Assembly: GCA_014529385.2 (NCBI GenBank)
Contig: CM043967.1
Coordinates: 3,122,001-3,186,000, forward strand
Direction of reading: 5' to 3'
Length of the DNA stretch: 64,000 bases
DNA from: Adiantum capillus-veneris
Taxonomy: Eukaryota > Streptophyta > Polypodiopsida > Polypodiales > Pteridaceae
How positions within the stretch are numbered: the stretch's first letter is position 1; every line of letters starts with the position of its first letter. The position numbers and the translations under genes are program-made. Below the pieces are notes generated by a model. That model made no database searches and was not told the origin of the DNA. It saw nothing but the letters and a program-made list of their open reading frames with translations. Shown here piece by piece: positions 53,291 through 62,749 of the stretch.

Positions 53291-54690
53291 ACCATGTGAG
53301 CCGAGCCCAGAATGAAGAAATTATGAACCAAGTGAAAGACCTCTTGGAAAAGGGTCTTATCCAGTCGAGTACTTCACCTTGTTAATTTGCACCTTGTTGG
53401 TTTTGAAGAAAGACAGACCTTGGAGAATGTGCATTGATTATAGAGCTCTCCAAAAAATCACCATCAATAACAAATTTCCGATTCCTAGGATCGATGATAT
53501 TCTTGACCGACTACAGGGATCCTCTTGTTTCAGCAGGATCGATTTGAAGAGCGGATATCATCAAATCCGAATCGCACCGGGAGATGTCTACAAGACAGCT
53601 TTTCGGACGACCTTCGGTTTATTTGAATTTTTGGTGATGCCTTTTGGCCTTACCAATGCTCCGGCGACCTATAACCGAATGATGGACAGTATTTTCAGAG
53701 AGTACAGATCTTTTGTGGGCAATTTCTTTGATGACATTATTGTCTTCTCCAAGGATGAGACAGAACATGGAGAACATCTCCTACAGGTCTTTCAGGGATT
53801 GCGGGATCACAAGTTGGTGATTAATGCAAAGACGAGTGAATTTTTCCTACCAGAGATACACTTTTTCGGACACATCGTTTCAGCAACAAGAGTACAAATG
53901 GACCCGGCCAAGATTGAGACTATACGTGATTGGCCCAATTTGAAGAATGTCCATGAAGTTAGAAGCTTCTTGGGCTTATGTTCTTGCTACCGGCGGTTCA
54001 TTAGAAAGTTTGCAGAGGTTGCTTCCCCTTTGCTTATCTTGACACAGAAAGGAGTCCTTTTCTCGTGGGGACCCACAGAGGTGACTGCCTTTCAGACATT
54101 GAAAGAGAAATTGACTACAAGACCAGCTTTGACTTTGCCAGATCTGCAGAAGTCATTCGAAGTATATTGTGATGCTTGTGGTCGTAGTCTGGGTGCGGTC
54201 TTAATGCAAGAAGGCCATGTCATTTCCTATAAGAGCCGATTGTTTTCAAGGCCGGAATTGACAGCACAGATATATAAGAAAGAGCTTTTGGCGGTTATCC
54301 ATGCTCTTACTCAGTGGTGACATTACCTACTCGAAGCCAATTTTACAGTCTTCACAGATCACCAGAGTTAACGCTACTTCTTGTCACAGAAGCAGCTATT
54401 GGAAAAGCAGATGCGGTGGGCGAACATCTTGTCACAGTTTCACTTCCAAATTGTCCATGTGCAGGGACAGAAGAACTTGGTGGCAGATGCTTTGTCCCGA
54501 AAGCCGTTGGTCTTGGCTATTTCCGCGATACATCGTAGAAGTTTCGAGGATATGGTCGATCAGTATGCCACAGATCGAGATTTTGCAGATGTATTCGGTC
54601 GAATACAGAATGGGGAAGTAGTAGCGGGATATTCCATTCGGGATGGCTACTTGAAGAAAACGATGTTGTGCATTACACATCCGTTACACG
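53291..54690 (+). pseudogene. G2 reverse transcriptase and RNase H
   Basis: After the copia insertion, PYHVSRAQNEEIMNQVKDLL resumes the G2 RT. A stop and slip near 53382 precede the main frame (to 54320). That frame contains MCIDYRALQKITINNKFPIP, DLKSGYHQIRIAPGDVYKTA, VMPFGLTNAPATYNRMMDSI and FFDDIIVFSK (active site). The RNase H begins YCDACGRSLGAVLMQEGH and KELLAVIHALTQW, is stopped by TGA at 54318-54320 and TAA near 54370, and continues KQMRWANILSQFHFQIVHVQ and [30 protein letters not shown] is the last sequence before the integrase deletion. Confidence 0.88.
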
Positions 54691-55245
54691 AGGGACTTGG
54701 ACACAACTTTTGCCAAGGTCCGGGAGGCTTTACAAAAATCTCAGGAAAGACACAAAAAGGCAGCAAATCGACATCATCACGATTTGAAATTAAAGGAGAA
54801 CGATTGGGTGCTCTTACATTTTGAGAAGGCACGCCTGAGAAAGAAAAAGGGAAAGGAGTGGCTTTTTCCAAAGCTTAGCATGAGATACTATGGACCTTTC
54901 CAGATAACCGAAAAGATAAATGATGTCTCCTTTAGATTGAAGCTGCCCAATACTTGGAGGATTCACAATGCTTTTCATGTGAGTCTCTTGAAGCCTTTTA
55001 AAGGTGATGTGCCTGATGATGGGGAGCCATATGAGCAACCCGAAGTGGAGGAAAGCAAGGAGATACTCGTTCCAGAACAGATATTGGCACATAAAGATAG
55101 AAAGATAAAAGGTAAAGCGATAAGGCGGTTCTTGGTTAAATTCAAGAACTATCCCGCATTGGATGCGAAGTGGATGGAGGAGGAGGACCTGGCAGATACT
55201 GCTCAGATTATGAACCTTTACCTTGAAGCATCATGTTTAGCATAG
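54691..55245 (+). CDS. G2 integrase C-terminal and chromo-like tail (core deleted)
   Basis: The frame 54697-55245 starts [20 protein letters not shown], which in G1 lies well after the catalytic core. The HHCC finger and DD35E core, about 900 bp in G1, are therefore missing. It continues [40 protein letters not shown] and the tail [20 protein letters not shown] with [20 protein letters not shown]. This open reading of 182 residues is not a functional integrase. Confidence 0.85.
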   Translation, partial: RDLDTTFAKVREALQKSQERHKKAANRHHHDLKLKENDWVLLHFEKARLRKKKGKEWLFPKLSMRYYGPFQITEKINDVSFRLKLPNTWRIHNAFHVSLLKPFKGDVPDDGEPYEQPEVEESKEILVPEQILAHKDRKIKGKAIRRFLVKFKNYPALDAKWMEEEDLADTAQIMNLYLEASCLA

Positions 55246-55325
55246 TCTATTGCAATAGAACCCCGATTTCAGCATGGGCGGAATTTGGTGCAGCGGGTAT
55301 GCACAAGAGGGGAGTCACTCCGCTG

Positions 55326-55516
55326 CTTTGTCAACACATTGCCCCAATTTTTGATAATAGAGTCATTGATGTCCCTATTGCTGATAGTATTCTGCTATAA
55401 TGACTTTAAGATTTGTAATGACTTTGTCAATAGATTGCCCTGATTTTCGATAATAGAGTCACTGATGTCCCTATTGCTGACGGGATTTTGTTGTAATAAC
55501 TTTAAGATTTGGAATT
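55326..55516 (+). repeat. Tandem duplication of about 96 bp in the G2 3' untranslated region
   Basis: Units starting CTTTGTCAA(C/T)A and containing GATAATAGAGTCA(T/C)TGATG and TCCCTATTGCTGA occur twice in direct order. Confidence 0.8.
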
Positions 55517-55912
55517 CCCGATAATATGACATTGATTTATACTTGACTTGTTTAAGTGCAGGAACTGATAGACGGAATGACTACAGCATTTCGGTCTGAT
55601 AAAATCTCTATAGACATGATTGCAATAAGGATTAGTTAATCGGACATCTGTGAGGTCCCGACTGGATCTAGATGCGATTGCTAAATACGTTGCCGATTAA
55701 TCATGGTCTGAGATTGGAGTGATTTTTGAATGTGATTTGTCATGTGATGTCCTATGATGTCTTCTGATGTGACTGTCGATTGGTACATGTGCTGGATGTG
55801 TTGTTCCTAGTGCGTCGGTACTAACAATCAGAGTCTGATAAGACAGTTTATGGCCTCTGTCTGTTTTGTAGGTGTAATCGAGGGCGATTACAATGCTTTC
55901 AAGAGGGGGGTA

Positions 55913-56487
55913 TATCACAAATGGGTGACGTGGCATGGTCCTATACACACTCACCGAGTGGGGCATGGACTCACCTAGACAATCCTGAAAAAACCGTTGA
56001 CATGCTGACGTGGCATACCGTATGGACTTCCGTGATTTCTGGTGCAAAAAGCGGCTGACCTGCTGACGTGGCAAAGTGTACGAAAACCGGTTTTTGCACT
56101 GCTGAAAAGCTACGCAGCCTGATTTTGGCAGTTTTTGAGTCAATTGCTTTATTTTAAAAGCTTTTGAGTGAGAAGCTTTTGGGGCTCTTCTTTTTAGGCA
56201 TCCCTTGTAAACCTATAAATTAGTGTGCAGGCTATAAATTAGTGGGCAGGGCCCTCACATCTCAGAGCATCTGGACGCAGAGTCTGAGAGTGAGACCCTC
56301 CCACTCTCTTGTACTTTGAACACAGATTTATACAAAAAGAAATACTAAAAGGGGTGCCAGTCTTTGGGGCCAATATCTCTAGGTCCACCGGGCCCTGTCA
56401 AATCAATTGTGAACTGTGAACTGTATTGAAGTGAATCTCTAATGTGTCGCGGTAGAATATTGACTTAGAGTGTCCAAGTTTGTTACA
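55913..56487 (+). repeat. G2 3' LTR (575 bp)
   Basis: It starts TATCACAAATGGGTGACGTG (first TG mutated to TA) after the purine tract CAAGAGGGGGGTA. A duplicated CTATAAATTAGTG(T/G)GCAGG at 56213-56250 doubles the TATA region. It ends TTGTTACA before GATGA. Confidence 0.88.
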
Positions 56488-58405
56488 GATGAGCCTGGTG
56501 ATCTCGGACTGTGCAAGGGTCAGGGAGTGAGTATGGAAGGGGGGCAATCTGTCTATACTAAACCCATGCGCCTGGAACCATGATGTCATCTCCCCATACC
56601 AACATGCTGTATCTCCCTGCATGGCTAACTGTCGAGAGGACTCAAGTGCAAGGCGGGCGTACCTGTCTCTGGGAAGTTCCCACATGCGGTGTATGAAGGA
56701 GACAAATTTGGTGAGCGCCTCAACCACTAGTGGGGGGGCAGCTAGCTCTGCTCGGATAATGGCACGTGGTACTGAAGCCTTGGCTCTAATGAGCCGCAAG
56801 ATCATAGAGACCAGGGGCTTCTCGATGCCCCCCGGGCCCCCACCCATCAGTGCGACTTGTCCTCTCGTGATGATCCAATGAAGGCCCCCAGATCTCAGCT
56901 CCATAGAGCAATGTAGAAGCCACCAAAGTGTCAAAGAGCCAGAGCTTCATCCGAGACTCCTGAAACTGAACTTGTGAACACATCCTCTCCCATCTACCCA
57001 ATGCCGAATGGGCTCTGGTCAATCTAGTCTTTGCTGCTCTCCTCAATGAAAATGCTGGTCCACTAAAAACCACTCCAAGGTAAGTGTAAGCATTTGTATA
57101 CTCCACCGTCTCCTGGTTGTATGTGAATGCGGGTGCTGACCTGCTGATCCACTGTGGGGTGGTATTAAATACCATGACCTTGGTTTTACCAAGGTTGACA
57201 GACAAACCACTTTCATGGGCAAACCTATGCAAAGCATCCAAGTGACTTTGCATCCCCTCTGGAGAGTCCGAAATCAACACATCATCATCAGCATATAACA
57301 ATAGCAGAATCCATGTCCCTACCAGCGGTGCACCTCTATCCCAATCTCTCTCAATGTAGTCAGAAACCTCATCCACATACATACCAAATAGAGTAGGAGA
57401 GAGCGGGCAGCCCTGCTTCACCCAATAGTGGAGTGAACCGGTGTAGATAGACCCTTTGAGGTGCGTACGTGCCCTACTACTGATATGTACAATGCCATGA
57501 CCCCCAAATGAGCTTTGAGGGTACTCCCATCTCCTGTAATCTGCGCATCAATCTAGCTCTGGGTACTATGTCAAATGCTTTGCGGAAGTCCACAAAGCTA
57601 CAATAGATCCGTCTCCCATGGGATCTGCCCTCCTCGATGATGGCCCTGAGTGTCAAGATATGGTCAAGAGTAGAAAAACCTCTCCTGAACCCTGTCTGCT
57701 CAGCTGCACGCACTCCCTCTCTCTCTGCCCATCTACTCAGTTGCTGCTCAAGAATGGATGCATACAACCGTGCCAATGTGTGTCCAATCATGATAGTGCG
57801 ATAATTCCCAAGCTCCATAGGGTCTCTTGATTTGAAGATAGGTACAATCGTAGATAGGCTCCAAGTATCAGGCAAGCCCTCGCACATGGCAGGGTTAAAC
57901 ATGACTACTAGAAGCTCTGCTAGTAGATCTCTGGCATGCATGAAATGCTCATCCACCAGGCCATCATGATCATATGCTCTCCCAGTCCTCATCTTGTCAA
58001 TGGCCTTCTTCACCATCTCAGCGGTGAAAAAAGCACATGTGTGTGGGCATGGATTGGGGGGGTCAGGAAGGGGCGGCTGTCCAGAAACTGTGTACAAAGA
58101 TGATGCGTATTGACCCCAAGTCTCTGTAGAGGTAATGGCAAGGGGGGGGGGGAGACAGCTCATGAAAGAGCCGCCATGCCTCACGCAAGTCTTGACTCAA
58201 GAATAGATGGTAGAGATCCTGCTCTAGTCGAGCCAAAAATGCCCTCTTCTTCTGCCGCACCAGGCGTCAGAAGTCAATCTGTGATTGTCTGTGAGTGATG
58301 TCCCCCCAAAAGCACTTCCCTCTGAAGTCTAGCTCTAGTCTAGCGGCATTCCTCATCATACCAGCTATTCTGAGGCATGCTCCCAGAATGGCGTCTATGC
58401 TCAAG
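56488..58405 (-). mobile_element. LINE copy D, RT part
   Basis: The minus-strand frames 58260-58063, 58184-57477, 57421-56786 and 56934-56398 give, in order, RAFLARLEQDLYHLFLSQDL, MRTGRAYDHDGLVDEHF, DTWSLSTIVPIFKSRD, GFRRGFSTLDHILTLRAIIE, FVDFRKAFDIVPRARLMRRL, MKQGCPLSPTLFGMYVDEVS, LYADDDVLISDSPEGMQ and SVNLGKTKVMVFNT, followed by the long thumb region. It is the most complete LINE RT in the window but has small shifts near 57475 and 56900. It is 5'-truncated near 58405, before the endonuclease. Confidence 0.82.
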
Positions 58406-58537
58406 CCGGGTGTTGCTAATTGGACTATTTTCTTATTTTTAATGATTAATCTCTTTTTTTAAGGATATTTTATTATGTGCACTAAGAACTCTTAAAAGAT
58501 TGTAGCTACAGGAACTGCCATCAAGAACGGACAACTC
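58406..58537. other. AT-rich flank between LINE D and the G4 LTR
   Basis: TTTTCTTATTTTTAATGATT and an AT-rich stretch with no gene. The exact LTR start could be TGTAGCTACAGG (58501) or TGATGTGTCA (58538); the partner LTR lies outside the window. Confidence 0.4.
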
Positions 58538-59761
58538 TGATGTGTCATTTGATGGGTGACGGTAAACATCGCGAAGGAGTTTCCGTAAGTTTGGTGGAAA
58601 GGGCCGGGTTACGAGTGCCCCTGATGCGTCACATGATGGGTGACGGGTGCATCAGTAAGGGGGCATCCCATAGGCTAAGGAGGAAATCCGAACTGAGTAA
58701 GAAAATACGCGTAAGAACGCAAGCACAAGAATAAAGATGGGTTCAATGAAGCTTTTTACGAAAAGCAAGAACAGTCGCAGGAAGGCAGATGCTTTCCCGC
58801 GAGGAGTCTGTCTGCATTGCATCTGTGCCGTGTCCTGCACCCGGGGACGCTTGGAATGTGTCCGTGTAGCATTGTTTTCAGTAACTTAGTGAGTTTTAAA
58901 GTTTGAACAGATTCACACTTTATTTTATAAAGTGACCGGTCACTTTTAAGTGACCGGCCCCTTTATTAATAAAATAAAGCAAGCAAGGCTCTTTAAAAAA
59001 AAGCCAGCGCTAAAACTAAGGCAGGGGGCTGAATTGCGATCTCTCTCTCTCCTCTCTCTAGAAAACACGATTTTCTCTTTCCTCTCTCTAGAAAACGCGA
59101 TTTTCTCTCTCCTCTCTCTAAGAGCGCCAAGCTCTGCTTTTGGACCCCTACTCCTACCGGGTGTCAGACCCTATAAAAGGGTAGCCAGCGTTTCAGTTTG
59201 GAAGGGCCGGAAGCAGCAAAAAAGCACTAGCGCAAGGATTCTGGAGCAGAGACTGGCAACAGATTTTGGCAAGTGTTCGCGTGACGACTGAGTACGGAGG
59301 TCGATTCTCCTAGCAAGGAGCGACAGGTATAAGGTGTTGATACGCATTGAGAATTGTTGCTCTGTGTGGTTTGTTTTGCAGGAAACTCCCGTCTCACGGG
59401 AAGTACGGCTTCACGCCTAAGTCCCTTACGGGAAAGTACGGCTTCGCGCCTAAGTCCCTTACGGGAAGGAACGGCCTTGTGCCCAAGCCCTTTACGGGGA
59501 AGCACGACCTTCGGGTCTAAGATTACAGAACGGAGGGGTTTCCTCGGGTTGTCGTGCTTGTATAAGAATTCTCCTTGAATAAAAGAATACTCTTAACGGG
59601 GGGGGGGACCAGCCCATCTTCTGGTCCCCAATACTGTGTCGATCTTCTCCCTTCTCTCATGTTTTCAAAAAATTATAATTTTCAGATTTTCTAAGTGCTC
59701 GTGTACGCTCCCGTTTTGTGACAGTGGTATCAGTGTTCGTGTACGCTCGCGTTTTGTGACA
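58538..59761 (+). repeat. G4 5' LTR (start uncertain)
   Basis: It ends TTTTGTGACA at 59761, one base before the PBS. It has two TGATG(T/C)GTCA…GATGGGTGACGG units (58538 and 58622), three CCTCTCTCTAGAAAAC-type units (59050-59120), a TATA box CCTATAAAAGG (59171), four GC-rich 37-bp units (about 59385-59520) and an AATAAAAG poly(A)-type signal (59579). Confidence 0.7.
59171..59181 (+). promoter_or_regulatory. G4 LTR TATA box
   Basis: CCTATAAAAGG in the middle of the LTR, a near-consensus plant TATA element. Confidence 0.65.
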
Positions 59762-59762
59762 G

Positions 59763-59774
59763 TGGTATCAGAGC
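59763..59774 (+). promoter_or_regulatory. G4 primer binding site (tRNA-iMet), with a duplicate upstream
   Basis: TGGTATCAGAGC. A 38-bp direct duplication (59695-59732 and 59733-59770, two mismatches) places a second partial PBS, TGGTATCAG, at 59725-59733. Confidence 0.88.
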
Positions 59775-59831
59775 TCGGACTCCTCTCTTTCTCTGCAAAG
59801 AAGGACGATTCCAGGAAGAACGGGAAGAACC

Positions 59832-61184
59832 ATGTCGGGCCAAGGGAGAAGCGTTGAAGAGGAGCTTCAACAAGTGCAAGCTCAGCTTGCGGAGTTGCAA
59901 CAAATCTTATTGTTGCCAGACGTCCAAAAGCTTTTGGGCGGAATGAAGAAAACGAATGGAACTGATGCAGCCAAGCATCCAGACAACATTGTTGGTGTGA
60001 GACCACAGGAGGCAAGAGAAGAAGAACGTGCCGATGTGCACAAAGGATCTTCGGATCGGAATGAACGGCCTACTTCAAGGAAAGGCCAGGAAAAAGCGCT
60101 CTCTTTGCTAGACGAGAGCAAGGACATCTCTATCTCATCTCCATCCTACTCTCCTGATTATACTTCTACTTCTCGATCATCTCGTCAGAAGAAGGAAGCA
60201 GCTACTACTGCCACTACCCTACATCAACCTAAAGATAAGCCTCGATTCAAGAAGCATGGTCGCAAGTCTCAACATCGCGTGAGAGTCTTCAAATCGGGTG
60301 ACAAGGACATCAAGTTCGAAACCTACAACGGACGGAGAGACATCTCCAAAGCACTGTCCTTCATCAGACAGTTTGAAGTTGCTTTTACCAATGGGCACTT
60401 CACAGAAAGATCCAAATTACGCCATGTGGGGATGCACCTCAAGGGAACGGCAAGTAATTGGTGGTTAGCCAAGATTCTGGAAGGTTCTCAGGCCAAAACT
60501 TGGGAGAGCTTCAAATCTGAATTTTATGAACAATTTCTTCCACCTGACTTCGAGCAGGACATACGGAAGGAATGGGACTGGCTTGCCCAGAAGGAACATG
60601 AAAGAGTAACGACTTATGTGGACAAGTATTGGTCGGTTCTTCGGAAGGTCACTCCCTTCATGAAGATTGCCGACGAGGAAAAGAAAAGAAAGTTCGAAGC
60701 GGGTCTCCAACCGCAGCTTCGAAAGAGTATGAAGGTGTATCCGCATGATACTCTTCAAAGGATGATGGAGTCAGCAATCATCGCTGAGGATTTGCACTCT
60801 ACTGGGACGCCCAGAAAGATGGAGCATAGCACTTACCGTGCAAGACAAAGAGGGGTCTACGATGACCATGGGAGCCAAGGAAGAAAACGTCCTCCATCTA
60901 GAGACGATGATCATTCTAAGAAGCCAGAGGGCACTGGCAAGCGAACTAAGTATCTTTCTCCTACTCAACTTCAAACTTTTAGAGAGGAAGGAAGATGCTT
61001 CTACTGTGGCGAGAAAGGACATATGAAACCGGACTGCCCTCTAAAGCAGCAACGGCAAGAGCAAGCCTCTACGAGGCAAGAGAAAGCAAGGAAGGAGCCC
61101 GCACCACCAAGTTCGAACTCAATTCCAGATGTTCAAGGAAACACAGAATCTGAGAAAGGGAAGCGTCAAATTCTGAAGGGCTAG
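59832..61184 (+). CDS. G4 gag polyprotein
   Basis: A 450-residue open frame starting MSGQGRSVEEELQQVQAQLA at the first ATG after the PBS. The N-terminus has a coiled-coil-like Gln/Leu helix (LQQVQAQLAELQQILLLPDV), followed by a basic, Ser-rich linker. The retrotransposon gag core spans about residues 165-300 (ALSFIRQFEVAFTNGHFTER, LKGTASNWWLAKILEGSQAK, FYEQFLPPDFEQDIRKEW). The CCHC knuckle CFYCGEKGHMKPDC is at residues 389-402. It assembles the cytoplasmic particle and binds the element RNA. The frame ends at TAG, and protease continues in the same frame two codons later. Confidence 0.92.
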   Translation: MSGQGRSVEEELQQVQAQLAELQQILLLPDVQKLLGGMKKTNGTDAAKHPDNIVGVRPQEAREEERADVHKGSSDRNERPTSRKGQEKALSLLDESKDISISSPSYSPDYTSTSRSSRQKKEAATTATTLHQPKDKPRFKKHGRKSQHRVRVFKSGDKDIKFETYNGRRDISKALSFIRQFEVAFTNGHFTERSKLRHVGMHLKGTASNWWLAKILEGSQAKTWESFKSEFYEQFLPPDFEQDIRKEWDWLAQKEHERVTTYVDKYWSVLRKVTPFMKIADEEKKRKFEAGLQPQLRKSMKVYPHDTLQRMMESAIIAEDLHSTGTPRKMEHSTYRARQRGVYDDHGSQGRKRPPSRDDDHSKKPEGTGKRTKYLSPTQLQTFREEGRCFYCGEKGHMKPDCPLKQQRQEQASTRQEKARKEPAPPSSNSIPDVQGNTESEKGKRQILKG

Positions 61185-61523
61185 GGGTCTTTGAACAACC
61201 AACGAGTATTGATTCTTTATGATCCAGGATCCACGGATAACTTCATCTCCCTGGATACTGCGGAACGATTGTGCCTCACACCGGCTCAGCTTGGCACACC
61301 GGTTACATCCGGATCGGCATTCGAGGGGTTGACAACCAATGCAACTCCCGTGCAAGGACAGCTCAATCTTCGGATTGGCGAGTACAAGGACCGCGAATCA
61401 TTTTTGATGGCACCCATCGAGGGATGTGATATCATCTTGGGTATGCCATGGCACTTTCACATGACACCTATTCCCGATTATGTGGAAAAGACCCTCACTT
61501 TTGATCATGGGGTAAGAAAATAA
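61185..61523 (+). CDS. G4 aspartic protease
   Basis: In frame with gag after TAG 61182-61184: LNNQRVLILYDPGSTDNFIS (active-site D-P-G-S), LTPAQLGTPVTSGSAFEG and FLMAPIEGCDIILGMPWHFH (second conserved protease block, G-C-D-I-I-L-G). It ends at TAA 61521-61523. The downstream RT is in the -1 frame relative to this one, entered around GTAAGAAAATAAAG. The protease cleaves gag-pol inside the particle. Confidence 0.85.
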   Translation, partial: GSLNNQRVLILYDPGSTDNFISLDTAERLCLTPAQLGTPVTSGSAFEGLTTNATPVQGQLNLRIGEYKDRESFLMAPIEGCDIILGMPWHFHMTPIPDYVEKTLTFDHGVRK

Positions 61524-61588
61524 AGATTCAAGCTGATGCAGGAGATTGGCAGTTCCCAATTGTAAGCCATATCTCCATTAAGAAAGAA

Positions 61589-62749
61589 ATGAACAAGTGT
61601 GTTTCTGCTTACTTGATTTTTGCAAAGGATAAAACTAGTAGGGACTCTCTCTCTAGTCTGGAAATTAAGCGTCTTCAATTTATTGAAAAGTACAAGGATT
61701 GTTTCACGGAAACATTTCCTGACGAACTCCCTCCGGTACGCCCAGAAGATCACCGCATAGATCTCATACCGGGTAGCTCGCCTCCCAATCAACCCCCTTA
61801 TCGGGTAAGTCTTGCTCAGCAAGAGGAAATTTTGAAGCAAGTCAACGAGCTTCTAGAGAAAGGGCTAGTACGGCCCAGTGCTTCACCCTACTGCTCTCCA
61901 GTTCTACTGGTGCAGAAGAAAGATGGCACGTTTCGAATGTGCATAGACTATCGGTCTTTAAACAAGATCACAATCACGAATCGCTTTCCGATCCCTCGGA
62001 TTGATGATATACTTGATAAGTTGCAGAGTGCAAGTATCTTTAGTCGCATAGACTTAAAGAGTGGGTATCATCAGATACGGATCGCCCCTGAGGATGTCCA
62101 TAAGACTGCTTTCTGCACAACCTTTGGACTATATGAATTTTTGGTAATGCCTTTCGGCTTGACCAATGCTCCTGCGACGTTCAATCGCATGATGGACCGC
62201 ATTTTCATCCCGTATCGAGCTTTTACGGGAGTATTCTTTGACGACATACTCATCTTCTCTAAGTCAGAAGAGGAACATCGGAAGCACTTGGACTTAGTGT
62301 TTCAAGAATTGCGAAAGCATGAGTTGCATGTGAATGCAAAGAAGAGCGAGTTCTTTCTCTCTGAGCTACACTATCTCGGCCATATAGTCTCTCACAATCA
62401 AGTGAGTATGGATCCTGCCAAGATCCGAGTGGTAGAAGATTGGCCTATTCCCACTACGGTACATGATGTACGTAGCTTCCTGGGATTATGTTCATACTAT
62501 CAAAGGTTTGTCCGAGGATTTGCTCATGTAGCAGGACCACTTCATGATTTGACAAAGAAGAAGATTCCTTTCAGATGGGGATCGAGACAACAAGGAGCTT
62601 TTGATCGGCTCAAGTACTTACTAAGCCATGGACCTATTTTGATAGTGCCTGACTTAAGGAAACCATTTGAGGTTCACTGCGATGCTTCAGGCGATTGCAT
62701 CGGAGCAGTGTTAAACCAAGAAGGCCATGCAGTGGCCTACGAAAGCTGA
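61589..62749 (+). CDS. G4 reverse transcriptase and start of RNase H
   Basis: A 386-residue frame. It opens in the linker (CVSAYLIFAKDKTSRDSLSS, DLIPGSSPPNQPPYRVSLAQ). RT: LEKGLVRPSASPYCSPVLLV, FRMCIDYRSLNKITITNRFP, SRIDLKSGYHQIRIAPEDV, LVMPFGLTNAPATFNRMMDR and FFDDILIFSKS (active site about residue 214). The connection SFLGLCSYYQRFVRGFAHVA follows. RNase H begins HCDASGDCIGAVLNQEGHAV. TGA 62747-62749, where Arg (CGA) is expected after YES, separates it from the next frame, which is in phase. Confidence 0.92.
   Translation: MNKCVSAYLIFAKDKTSRDSLSSLEIKRLQFIEKYKDCFTETFPDELPPVRPEDHRIDLIPGSSPPNQPPYRVSLAQQEEILKQVNELLEKGLVRPSASPYCSPVLLVQKKDGTFRMCIDYRSLNKITITNRFPIPRIDDILDKLQSASIFSRIDLKSGYHQIRIAPEDVHKTAFCTTFGLYEFLVMPFGLTNAPATFNRMMDRIFIPYRAFTGVFFDDILIFSKSEEEHRKHLDLVFQELRKHELHVNAKKSEFFLSELHYLGHIVSHNQVSMDPAKIRVVEDWPIPTTVHDVRSFLGLCSYYQRFVRGFAHVAGPLHDLTKKKIPFRWGSRQQGAFDRLKYLLSHGPILIVPDLRKPFEVHCDASGDCIGAVLNQEGHAVAYES

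Larger units (their letters stand above)
45752..56492 (+). mobile_element. Ty3/gypsy chromodomain-type element G2, split by copia C1
   Basis: The target duplication GATGA at 45752-45756 and 56488-56492 is perfect. The 5' LTR is 45757-46288, PBS TGGTATCAGAGC (initiator tRNA-Met) 46290-46301, gag 46353-47700, knuckle and protease 47688-48377, RT start 48432-48581, C1 48582-53285, RT-RNase H 53291-54690, chromo-like tail 54697-55245, PPT about 55898-55912 and 3' LTR 55913-56487. The integrase finger and core are deleted at about 54690. Many stops and shifts make it inactive. Confidence 0.9.

Noticed and set aside
59227-59578. Frames with repeated KGLRREAVL or ASRLSPLRE units
   Set aside because: They are translations of the 37-bp LTR repeats upstream of the PBS.
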